Assembly: GCA_037176845.1 (NCBI GenBank)
Contig: JAYKXP010000115.1
Coordinates: 62,001-126,000, forward strand
Origin: Paramarasmius palmivorus
Lineage: Eukaryota > Basidiomycota > Agaricomycetes > Agaricales > Marasmiaceae
DNA: 64,000 bases
Direction of reading: 5' to 3'
A program made the translations under genes and the position numbers. Positions 36,779 through 47,579 of this stretch are shown here, piece by piece. Below the pieces are notes generated by a model. The model did no database searches, was not told where the DNA came from, and was given only the letters and a program-made list of their open reading frames with translations. Each line of letters begins with the position of its first letter. Position 1 is the first letter of the stretch.

Positions 36779-39700
36779 ATGTCAACACGCATTATTCATG
36801 ACGACGACGACAGGTCGCCGACACCACCTCCAGCCCACCACACTTTCACTCCCCTAGGACAGTGGACTCCTCGTACTCCAGTAGCTCCCTCATCTATCGA
36901 CCCTAATACAACAACTGGGGGACAGACTCTGGGAAGCACTCCAGGCACTCAAAATCTTGATCCTAATCTTCCAGAATTACACCGTTGAGTTGTGAACTCC
37001 TCTCGTCGAAGAATGGGCGGACCTATTTCTCCCGGACCACTACCGTCCCCGACTACTCGGGATATTCACAATCCATACACACCAAGTCGATTGCTATCGA
37101 ATGAACTCGCGCGTGTAGAAATGGCACCCCGAACTCCTCGAATAGCTCAAGGTGTTTCATCTGTCCCTGCTCAAATACTTAGTAGCCGACAAGGACAACG
37201 AAGGGTAACCATTAACTCACCAAGAAACATAGCCCCACTAACGCCATTCCACCATCATCAGTCTCAGGTTCCATGTCTATCTCCTTCGGCTCTACCAATT
37301 CCACCAAGAGTAATTTCGCCTAGAACCCCTCCTAGACAAGCTGAAGCAGGACCTGGGCCAACGACACAAGAACATAGAAGTTTTGCTGAGAGAATACAGC
37401 GTCAGCGAGAAGAATATGAGGAAATATTCGGTAGTCCGTACCCAGAGCCTTCTATTAATAGCCCATTTCCTGATATAGGCCCAACCCGTACCCCACAAGA
37501 GGTTCTTGAGGATTTGGGAATGCGGTGTTATCGCTTTGCGCAAAGAATGGGAGTTCCAGACATAGAGCAAATGACAACTCGTGAGCATATTGAAGCAATG
37601 AGGGAATTAATGCTCACCGAAGATATTGAGTTGCCAATTCAAGTCAGCGAATTCCTGTCGAATCCCAAGAATCGTTGGGAGTTGTCAAACCTATATGCCA
37701 GAAGTTTACAGCCTGATATCCGGGAAATGTTACCAGATATTCCTGATTCCCCAGCCAGCAATAGAAACACGTACCTGTTGACCCCGGCTCCAACATATCA
37801 CACCCATAATATTCTCCAAACATCCAGGAGTTCATTAGGGCATTCAACGCAACCCGAGAACCCCCAAAATACAGGGGAACATCATCGAGAAACACCGGGA
37901 GCCGGAGAATCTGATAGGCGACAGGTGGTGTTCATTGAAACTGAAAATGAAGAGACTAGCAGCGAGGATCTAGTCAAGAGCTCATCGTCTTCATACGGTG
38001 AACCAATAGAACCACGTTTTAATCCTGACAATATGGTCCCTAGAGGAATGGTACGCCACATCGATGACGCTTTAGATTCTGATGGTGAGCATGTAGTGTA
38101 CTATGTCCCACGCCCTGTCAACCCCATCTTGCGATCTATGACCACTCGTTCTGAGGGAACTGCAGAAATTCATATAAGTTCGTATTCTGAGGAACAAGAA
38201 GGACAAGCAACGTACGTGGCGGGGTTAGAAAGCCAGACTTCTGCTCGAGCTCCTTCTTGCGCATCTTCTGAACCTCCTAGACCATCACCCCCAACCTTCA
38301 TACCTTCTCCAACACCTAGTCAACTGTGGAGCCAAGACCCTAGCTCCAACGAAGAAGGAGCTGACCAGGGGCGCCAACTAGTGCCTTTGATCACGGTTCA
38401 GAGAGAGCCAAGATGAATGGCAAGGATAACTCAGCGACGACCACGAAGAATGGAAATGGGTAGGCGTCTATACACAATTTCGGATTCAGACCCAGACGTA
38501 ACAATGCGATTCGAGGAGTTGTCATCGAGTCCTGAATCCACGAATCGAATATCCTCTGGTTCCGAAATTGAAGAATCACTGCATAGAGACCAGCCAAATG
38601 GTATTGATAATTCTCACGAATCCACGGCTTCAGCAAGATCTGCAAGTTCGGTTACTTCTTCATCCTCGGGACCAGTTTTCATAGGGATGTACGTACCTGG
38701 ATATGACCCAGAAGGTCGCACTCCCCCTTCCGTCACCAGTATTCACAATCCGCCCCCACCATATCAACCAAATCAACCCAATGATCGTCCTATTCGACCT
38801 GGAGAACCCAGAAGAGAAGGCTACGCCTTCACCCCTCATCCAAATCGAAATGCTACAGCGGGTCCAAGTCGTGCTGGCGTCTACGTGCCGCCAGGAAGAA
38901 GTCAGCAAAGAGAAGAAGAAAATTGAAGGGATCATACTTACCAGGGAATCCCAGAAGAAAGAAGGAACGGAAATGGTGGAGAAGAGGAAGAGGAAAGACC
39001 AGAATGGAGGCGTCGTGGTGGTCAAGAAGCAAGGAGTGCTAGTGAAGAGCCGCGGCACCAGAACGATTCGGACCGTGAGCCCGACCAATCAAATGTGGGC
39101 GCCTCTGCGTTTGTACCGCAACAACCACCTCCACCACCTCCACCACCGGCCAATCCACCATCTAACCGTTCTACGGCATCCTCCAATTCATCATCAATCA
39201 CAGGGAATCGATCTTCAGCTCAAGAAAGTGTTGATGGATCGGCAAGAAGCGAAGAATTTTTTCAACCTCTTATCTCAACACCGCCGGCCGCTATCCATAA
39301 CGCTAGGTCTTTTGAAGGAAATACAGCTGGACCATCGAGAGTTCTGTTTACACGGGGACCAAGAGTGGGATCAATAGGGTTTTCAGATTCAAGATCTCAG
39401 GAATCAGGAGGTACGAATAGGACCCAAGGGTACGACAATACGTTCATCTCCGGACCACCTAATCACTCATCTTCCAGCTCTAATGGGACTTCGGGATCAG
39501 GACAATACTCCGAACGCTATCCACATCTTTCCTATTACCAGCCGCCTCCATCCTCATCACCACCCTCAAGCCTTGGAACAAGACATTCCCGAACCAGTAA
39601 TCAATTTATCATCCAACAAGGACCTCCTGGGCCTCCTGGACCTCCCGGACCAATGGGACCACCCGGACCTATGGGACCTCCGGGACCATCAGGAAATGGA

Positions 39701-40783
39701 GTACGACGTAACGAAGAAAACGAAGCAAGAAAGGAGGCAATTAATAGGGAATACAAGCTGGAAATCCGAAAACCAAACCCATTCGATGGGAATGACCGAA
39801 CGCTATGGCGTACGTTTGTTAGCGATTGCACCCAAATGTTTTTGGCTAAGCCAACTATCTACAGCGATGACGCCTCGAAGATTCAATATGCATCATCATG
39901 GTTAATGGGTCCGGCGCAGCGAACATTCGACAATTGGATGGAAATGGAAAGGGAAAGAGGTGAATGGATACCGGTAGTACATGAATGGAGTGTCTTTGTT
40001 ATGGAAATGGGACGATTATTTGGGGTACACGACGAAGCATTGCACTCGCAAGCCAAGCTCACGAAAACAGTTCAGCAACCTGGTGAAGAATTCGCGGCAT
40101 TTAGGGTAAGATTCCAAGATGTAGCTTTACGAACAGGATACGACGATTTCGCACTATGATGGAACTTGCTGCAAAACACGCATCCAGCGCTACGGGCTAA
40201 ACTCACAAATACCGGCGAACTCCCCAACACATATCAAGGTGTTGTTGAGCGTCTCATGAATATTGATGGGACACAGCAAGCATTCCGAGACGCTGGCCTC
40301 ATGAATCCATTTGCAGCATCGACTTCGCAAATTACCAGCACCTCCACCACCACTACTACTCAGGCGAATAGCACAAATCCTAATATTGGCATACGATCCC
40401 GGAATCCATTTCGCAATCGTCTGACAGTTCAGACGACTGAAGTCAAAAATATTAAGACTCAGGAACAAGCTCAGGGGTCGCAAGCGGTAGTGGGTGAAGA
40501 ATCGCCGCAAGTAATCCGTTTAACGAGAACCAAAAGGGAACATCGAATGGCAAACAGGTTGTGTCTAAAATGCGGGAAAGAGGGCCACTTCTTGAGGAAC
40601 TGACCAGCTCTAAAGGAGCAAACGGTATCTCTTCGAGCCGTCTTTACTGTTGATGATGATGGAACTACCAAGGAAGAATTTTATGATGATGAAGGTAATA
40701 TATTTTTGTTTGAAGAAATACCAGAGGAAGAAGAGTCGGGAAACGAGGAGGGGGACCTGAGCCTCGAGGAGAGGGAAGACTAG
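36779..40783 (+). pseudogene. Gypsy gag polyprotein, interrupted by five TGA codons
   Basis: One frame runs from ATG 36779 to the TAG at 40781-40783, broken by TGA at 36986, 38414, 38924, 40157 and 40601. The first four fit CGA to TGA changes. The N-terminal half is Pro/Ser-rich and disordered. A collagen-like run of Gly-Pro-Pro/Met triplets lies at about 39619-39693. It precedes the retrotransposon gag domain (NPFDGNDRTLWRTFVSDCTQ, then WLMGPAQRTFDNW, and GEEFAAFRVRFQD). A CCHC zinc knuckle (CLKCGKEGHFLRN) loses its last cysteine to the TGA at 40601. The capsid-like protein would package the element RNA. Confidence 0.85.
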
Positions 40784-43700
40784 GCCCTCCTGAACAACAT
40801 GCAACGCTACGAGCTGCAATAACACCCTCACCTACGAAGCATCCAACAAAAAACCATACTAGTAACGACCATGACATTAATGATGATACCACAGCCAGAA
40901 TTACCTCGAAAACTGAGGAAGCGTTTATTATTAATATGAATATCAACAATAAAATGGACAATGTGTGTAAAAGTAAAGCCCTGTTGGACACAGGTGCATC
41001 AAGACTATTTATTGACTATCAAACTGCGAACAAACAGCCAAGTAAAATCAACTCTATTTCCCCCATCCGACTCACACTATTTGACGGAGAAGACTCCTCA
41101 GCAGGATTAATCACGCAGTCATTTACTACAGAGTACACCTTGGAGGATGGGACAACTCATTCAGAAGAATTTCTGATCACCAAGCTACATCCTTCAGTCA
41201 ACGTGGTTTTGGGATTACCGTGGTTGCGCAAATACAACCCCCATATAGATTGGCGAAACCTTGAATTATCCTTCAACGAAAGTGCAACGTTACGAGGAAG
41301 TATTATTCGGAATCTTGAAGTCACAAACCATGAGGCTTACAAGGTAAAGATGGAGGAGGTAAAAGAGGATCAGAAGCAGCCTAATCCACCATTGCAATTG
41401 CATGAACCACTAATACTAACATGCAAGGAATGGGAAGTGTATCAACAACAGAAAGAAGCACCAAGGGAAGAATTACGACGAAGGGTTACTATCGAAGTCG
41501 AAGAAGAACCATGTAATGGGTTCCCCACACTAGAACTCAATGATCCAGTACTAATTGCTGAAAATGAGTGGGAAGAATACCTAAAGGAGAAAAACATCAG
41601 TATGAGAGTAGCAATGGATATTACTACAAAGCGGAATTCCATTCACAAAGTTCCACCTCCTTGTCACTACTTTCCGCGACAATCACCACCCCGACCAATA
41701 CGTCGAAAACCAAGCATCCTTGGAACCACTAAACCAAGGACGATAACTTCACAGTCAGGTGCCAAGCCCCAAGGACCCCCAATCAGTCTCATTGGTGCGC
41801 AGGCTTTCATGACGCTGGTCAAACAGGGCTATGAAGTCTATCAGTTTCAGGCATGCCCAACAGAAATGGAAGACACACCTATTGTAACAACCACATCCCA
41901 CCTTCGAGGCATCTACACCAAGAAAGTGGGGATCAACGGAAAACCTGAGCTCGGGGGTAAGCCCAGTCTCACACCGGATTATGTGACACCAACAGAAAAG
42001 AGACAGACCCCAGGATATATGACTCCCGAAGAACGAGCTAAGTTCGAAGAAATAGTACCACCAGAATATCATGAGTTCGCGTCTGTATTTGCAGATAGCG
42101 ATGCTCGAAATATGCCCCCTCATAGACCGTATGACATGGCCATCGAAACAAAGAACAGTGAATACCCTCCGCCTGGTAAGATCTATAATATGTTGGAAGT
42201 CGAACTCAAAGCGTTGAAAGAGTTCATCGATGACATGCTTGGCAAGGGGTTTATACGTGCCTCTAATTCGCCAATTGGAGTGCCCGTGCTGTTTGCAAAG
42301 AAAAAAGATGGATCATTAAGACTTTGTGTAGATTTCCGAGCATTAAACAAACTCACCAAGCGTAACAATTACCCCATTCCTCTTATTGGCAATCTCATCG
42401 ACCAGTTGGGGAAAGCGGACATATACACCAAATTAGACTTGCGTGCAGGATATTATAACGTTTGAATAGCAGATGGAGAGGAGTGGAAAACGGCGTTCCG
42501 AACCAGATATGGCACCTATGAATTCCTTGTGATGCCAATGGGACTGACGAACGCGCCATCTGTGTTTCAGCGATTTATGAATGATATCTTTCACGATATG
42601 ATCGACATTTGTGTGATCATCTATCTTGATGACATTTTGATCTACTCAAAGGGAAAGAAGGAACACGTTAACCAGGTCAAGGAAGTCCTCAAGAGACTAG
42701 CGGAAAACGACTTACACCTAAAACCGAGCAAGTGCGAATTCCACACAGATTCGGTTGAATACCTTGGCGTGATAGTATCATCAAAGGGTGTAGAAATGGA
42801 TCCAAAAAAGGTTCGGATCATTCAGGACTGGCCAGTTCCTATGAATGTCAAGGAGCTACAATCATTCTTAGGATTCGCAAACTTCTATCGACGATTTGTT
42901 GACAACTATTTGGGGATTGTGAAACCATTAACGGCACTGACCTCGAAAACCAAGATGTGGCGATGGACCGAACAATGCCAGAACGTGTTCGACTTGCTAA
43001 AAGAAGCATTTCAACAGGCCCCAATCCTGCAACATTTTAACCCTCACTTACCGATCGTCGTAGAATCTGATGCGTCGGACTATGCCATAGCCGCTATCAT
43101 CTCCCAACATCATCCCGACACCCACGAATTGCACCCTGTCGCGTTTTTCACCTGAAGTATGACGAGTGCCGAACTAAACTATGACATTTACGACAAAGAA
43201 CTGTTAGCGATCGTTGAAGCCTTCAAACAGTGGCGAGCCTACCTTGAAGGATCCAAATATCCAGTTCAAGTTTTTACCGACCACAATAACCTCCAATACT
43301 TTACAACAACCAAAAAACTCAGTCGCTGACAAGCTAGGTGGTCTGAGATGTTGTCAGGTTACGACTTCACAATTAATTACTGACCAGGACGTTTAGGAGC
43401 AAAACCCGATGCGCTAACACGAAGACCTGATGTCTACCCAAAGAAGGAGGACTTGAATAAGGCAAACAAAATGAATGAGCGAATTGTCATACCTGTGGAA
43501 CGACTGTTTGCCGCTATTATGCTGAATGAGGAATTGGAACTAAATAGAATACGGGATGCTCCGAAGGATGGGTACTGGGAAGGGATTGAGAAGGAGATTA
43601 GTATGGGGAAGGATAGTTATACGATAGAAAACGGTTTACTGTTGCGCGATGGACGAATTTATGTGCCTGATCACAAGGACTTGCGATACCGAATTATTCA

Positions 43701-45136
43701 AAACCATCATGATCATAAGCTCTGAGGACACCCAGGCATTCGACGAAACAACCCAGCTAATCAATAGATCATACTATTGGCCACGACTTCGAAGAGACGT
43801 AATTCGTTATGTTCGAGGCTGTCAGATCTGTGCAAGAGCAAAATCAGTACGACAAAAGAAGTATGGACTGCTGAAACCGTTACCAATTGGAGAACGACCC
43901 TGGAGTTCAATAGCCATGGACCATATCGTCGAACTGCCGGAATCTAATGGTTGTGATGCCATCCTCGTCGTAGTTTGTCGATTAACCAAACAAGCAATCT
44001 TTGTTCTCTGTCGAACCACAGACAATGCAGTTGATTTATCAAAACACTTCATTCGAGAGGTCTTTTCAAAACATGGCTTACCCACGGACATAATCTCGGA
44101 TCGAGGGACAACGTTCGCCTCGAAGTTCTGGACCACATTATGCCGAGCCCTAGACATTAAAGTCAAATTTTCGACAGCCTATCATCCTGAGACGGATGGC
44201 CAGACGGAACGAACAAACCAGACACTTGAGCAGTATCTGAGAATGTATGTTAATTATGATCAGAACAATTGGGTCGACTTGTTACCATTAGTGGAATTCA
44301 CCTATAACAACACCCCTCACTCAACCACCAATGTCACACCGTTCTTCGCAAACAAGGGATATCATCCTCGCCTCACCATTTCATATGATGGGATCCAAAA
44401 TCATGCGGCCAATGAAACCGCACAAGATCTCCACTCCCTACACGAATATCTGGAAGCTCAAATCAACTACGCCAATGAATTAGCAACAAAACAGGCTAAC
44501 AGACTACGACAAGATTCACCAGATGACTGGAGAGAGGGAACACGAGTTTGGCTCAGCACGAAGAACATCAAAACGAAAAGACCTGCGAAGAAGTTGGATT
44601 CTAAGCGCATTGGTCCATTCGAAATAACGAAGCGCGTATCCACTCACACATTTAGGTTAAAATTACCATTGTCTATGAAAGCTCTCCACAATGTATTCCA
44701 TGTCAATCTCCTCTCCTGAGTCTACCCCGAAGAATTTCCCCAGCGCCAACCAGTACAACCACCACCAATAGAACTTGAAGAAGGGACAGAACACTTTGTA
44801 GAACAGATCCTGGATTCGAAGCTGGAAAGACGAAGGCTGAAATTCTTAGTACGATGGGAAGGGTACGATCCTCACGAAGACACCTGGGAGCTGCTTCATC
44901 ATCTTGCAGGGTCCACCCAGGCAATCCGCGCATATCAACGGACCCACCCCAATAAACCAGCAGCTACGGAAGAGGAGTTGTTAGCACTGGAAACTGGTCG
45001 TAAAAGGACCCACCCAATAAAGAACCAAAGTAAATCATTCTCACAGCTGCCCAAGCCTATTCCCCAAAACCACCCTAGTCCCATAAACACACATTCCAAG
45101 ACTCAAGTTCGTCGGTCGCAACGGTTACGAAAATAA
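40717..45136 (+). pseudogene. Gypsy pol polyprotein (PR-RT-RH-IN-chromodomain), six TGA codons and one frameshift
   Basis: The -1 frame relative to gag is open from about 40717. Domains: aspartic protease (LLDTGAS, DTGA at 40987), reverse transcriptase (LRLCVDFRALN; YLDD at 42622-42633; LGFANFYRRFVDN), RNase H (VVESDASDYA), integrase zinc finger (HPGIRR..CQICARAK), integrase core (DHIVELPES, SDRGTTFASKFW, HPETDGQTERTNQTLE), and a C-terminal chromodomain (EQILDSKLERRRLKFLVRW, about 44795-44945) that may target heterochromatin. TGA codons at 42463, 43153, 43327, 43381, 43723 and 44717 all sit where Arg (CGA) is expected. One extra A near 43746-43748 shifts the frame just inside the integrase. 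Stop TAA at 45134. Confidence 0.9.
40738..40744 (+). promoter_or_regulatory. Candidate -1 ribosomal frameshift site (GGGAAAC)
   Basis: The heptamer is in the required register for the gag frame (G GGA AAC), 37 bases before the gag stop and inside the stretch where the gag and pol frames are both open. The pol frame is -1 relative to gag. GC-rich sequence follows, and AGGAGGG (40746-40752) can pair with CCCTCCT (40785-40791), a possible stimulatory stem. Confidence 0.6.
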
Positions 45137-45223
45137 CGGGGAAGCAGTCGTATTGAGCCGGCTTCAATATATAAAATTACAAATATCGGAAGAAACTCTA
45201 TCGGCTGGCCACATTCCTCAGTA

Positions 45224-45497
45224 CTGGGGTATTTCGATTGATTCGGATGGTCACAGGTCACAAGGGTCAAAATTTCCGAAATTTTTCGGACGGTCACAGG
45301 CCGCGGAGGGTCTGTCCGAATTGCGTCGGAATGTGACCTCCGAAAAGCGCCCAATTTTCGTCCAAATTTGGCAGGTTCTGGGCGCCAAATCCGAAAAATT
45401 TCGGCGGTCACAGACCGCCAGCGCCCCATCCGAACCTCGAAATCCGGATGGTGAGGTCACAGGTCACAGGCCGTCCGAATCAATCGAAATACCCCAG
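45224..45497. mobile_element. MITE-like element (274 bp) with TA duplication, nested in the gypsy tail
   Basis: Termini CTGGGGTATTTCGATTGATT.. form inverted repeats of about 27 bp with one mismatch. They are flanked by TA at 45222-45223 and 45498-45499, as in Tc1/mariner-derived MITEs. The interior repeats GGTCACAG several times in both orientations and is GC-rich. It lies after the pol stop and before the antisense gene, and encodes nothing. Confidence 0.65.
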
Positions 45498-45652
45498 TAT
45501 TTATCATTCAACATTGAAAACCACTTCATCACTTACTCTAATTGTGTCACCCAGTCATTCCTTCAACAACAGCTCCTTTATTCCATATCCATGGCCGCAT
45601 TAACAATGTGAAACGCCGTATATTCCCTGTACAGTGTAGTGAGTTATTGGGA

Positions 45653-46761
45653 TCATGACCGCCGTATACAAACATACCCTTGAATGTCGATTTGGGACTT
45701 GATGGTCGAAATATCATCGCGATCGGAGCCCAACACCGTTAATAAACGATGTTCTAAGTCTGGTGTAAAAGAAAACATGGCCCAACTCAACATGGTGATA
45801 CGGTTGATACTGGTCTGAATCCCCTCGATTTGACATATGACGGATTGAATGGTACGGACTAGCTGAATTTTCGTGGCCGACCTAAATTTGCGTAAAGATT
45901 CGGCGAGGACAAAATGAACATGACCCAGATTGAATCGAATGGTAGGAGTAGCCCTAGCCATGTTGCCATGACCTGCACGCAGCAGAAGTTCGCCAAGTTC
46001 AACTTCTTGGTCGTGCGCCTGCCGAGTTAAACTGCTGATCTCCACTACTCCAGGTGTTAAATCAACAGATTTGGGAAGAATGGGGGTAGGAACGCACATC
46101 TCATAGACTCGTTTTCTACCAACAACCGAACGTTATCACTCGCTACCTCCCTCCAACGCCCATTTATTTGATCCAAGGTCTGGCGAAGCCCAGCCGACTC
46201 CGACTTTGACACCTCGATCTCCGAATGAATTTGGTTCACATAACTAAGGAAGAAAATATCAGCAGGTACATGCTAAGGATTAGGATGGAACACATTTACC
46301 GGATTTGCTGTTGGGCCGTGTCCTCGAGCTCAGTAACACGGCTGAGGAAGAAAAAAAGGAGTCAGCACAGCCCCATCACAGTGCCATGACAATGAGTGAT
46401 GACTCATATATTCATACTTGTTCAGAGACGCAATCGTTTCCTCCTTCCCTTTCAACTGCTCCTTCAACTCCCGAATCTGCTTCTCAAGCATCGATATTTT
46501 GGCTTTATCGCGGAGGCTCTCCGCGGTCCATCCGAAGTCAGCAACCCTTGCATCACGTTCCTCGTCTTTCGATATCCTAATCGCGTCAATATTCAGGAAT
46601 CGGAACACTTCAGGAGAATACGCCCATGCTTACTCGGGTAACCCAGAAGAACCAGTCTGAGTAGCTGGGTAAGCTATTATCGTTTCTTTAGCACTCTTCA
46701 ATCCAATAATGGAAGCCTTAGCTTTTACAGCAGCAGTCACGGAGGCACGCCGAGGAGACAT
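45653..46761 (-). CDS. Antisense five-exon coiled-coil gene inside the gypsy element
   Basis: Exons on the minus strand: 46761-46634, 46576-46418, 46341-46300, 46243-46098, 46044-45653. Introns are 57, 76, 56 and 53 nt, all GT..AG, and the frame is kept at each, giving 288 aa with no stop. The N-terminus is basic (MSPRRASVTAAVKAKAS). Residues from about 60 to 165 form heptad-like coiled coils (KISMLEKQIRELKEQLKGKE, then RVTELEDTAQQQIR, IHSEIEVSKSESAGLRQTL). The C-terminal 130 residues look helical (VHFVLAESLRKFRSATKIQL; MLSWAMFSFTPDLEHRLL). A TATA box lies 87-92 bp upstream. I do not recognise the family. It is intact while gag and pol are riddled with TGA. Introns in antisense orientation survive retrotransposition because the genomic RNA cannot splice them, so it may travel with the element. 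It could alternatively be a captured host gene. Confidence 0.75.
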
Positions 46762-46847
46762 AGTTGGAATATCGAGTATACTAAGAGATGTAGAAGTCGA
46801 GAGAAGCACTAGAAGACTATAGCAATCCTATTCCTCCCAAAATCCCC

Positions 46848-46853
46848 TTTATA
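46848..46853 (-). promoter_or_regulatory. TATA box of the antisense gene
   Basis: TATAAA (in GATATAAAGGGG) on the minus strand, 87-92 bp upstream of the ATG at 46761. Confidence 0.5.
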
Positions 46854-47129
46854 TCGCCACCACCATCACAAACACTGTACTACCTCCTCGGAACACCTTT
46901 CACACCGCTAACATGACCACTACCATCAGCAACCACACTCGTTCACCCATCTCCTTCACGAAATCACCACGAGGCCATTACGGGTCTACATATTTATCGT
47001 AGAAACATCCAATACTCTCTCACCTCTTGACATCCAACACTCAAACATGAGGCTGCAATGACCCTACGACGGACACGGACTAGGTTGCGGAAGGATCCAG
47101 GACACCCTAGCCTTCGAAGGCTCAGGCCT

Positions 47130-47142
47130 AAGGAGGGGGAAA
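47130..47142 (+). other. Polypurine tract of the gypsy element
   Basis: AAGGAGGGGGAAA directly precedes the 3' LTR and would prime plus-strand synthesis. Confidence 0.85.
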
Positions 47143-47579
47143 TGTTAGGATTTATCCCAACAAGAAACATCTCTTCGACAAACACCATATCATATCTACG
47201 TCGACCACCTCACCATTTAGCTATCCTTACATCAGGGCTGCACATACCGTACATCATTCCTTATCCGCTCCCCCATCCATCCCCGCAATCCCATGTGATC
47301 GTGTTAACTGTAATTATCCCGAAGGTTCTAGAAATCCTTCAGTTCCATATATTTACTTGCTCATTACTTGTTCAAAAGCCATTCTCGGTATTTTACAAGT
47401 GTACCTACATACACAACTATCTACGAAATACTGATATCTTCCTTCTCTCTCAATCTAACCTGAGTGATTAACTGCGTGAATTGACATCTGCTTAGCGGCT
47501 TTCTGAGTTCTACACAAATTGAACATTACTCATCTAACCATCTTTAACCTCGCGTACACAATTTAGGTCGATCCTAACA
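47143..47579 (+). repeat. 3' LTR of the gypsy element
   Basis: 437 bp, three differences from the 5' LTR. Two of the three are at CpG positions (CG against TG or CA). Confidence 0.95.

Larger units (their letters stand above)
36315..47579 (+). mobile_element. Chromodomain Ty3/gypsy LTR retrotransposon (11,265 bp)
   Basis: Two 437-bp LTRs (TGTTAG..CTAACA) differ at only three positions, and the 5-bp target duplication CACAC is intact (36310-36314 and 47580-47584), so the insertion is recent. Order: 5' LTR, PBS, gag, protease, reverse transcriptase, RNase H, integrase, chromodomain, then a 2-kb tail with a MITE-like insert and an antisense gene, purine tract, 3' LTR. Eleven in-frame TGA codons and one single-base frameshift make this copy unable to encode its proteins. 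The target was the Plavaka transposase gene. Confidence 0.95.

Noticed and set aside
36986..44719. Reassigned TGA codon (TGA read as Arg or suppressed) to explain the gypsy frames
   Set aside because: Intact genes in the window use TGA as a normal stop (GRF-finger gene, DUF6532 gene, antisense gene). CpG decay explains the pattern without a code change.
45153..45611. 152-codon plus-strand frame after pol
   Set aside because: Mostly the palindromic MITE-like insert; amino-acid pattern reflects the GGTCACAG repeats.
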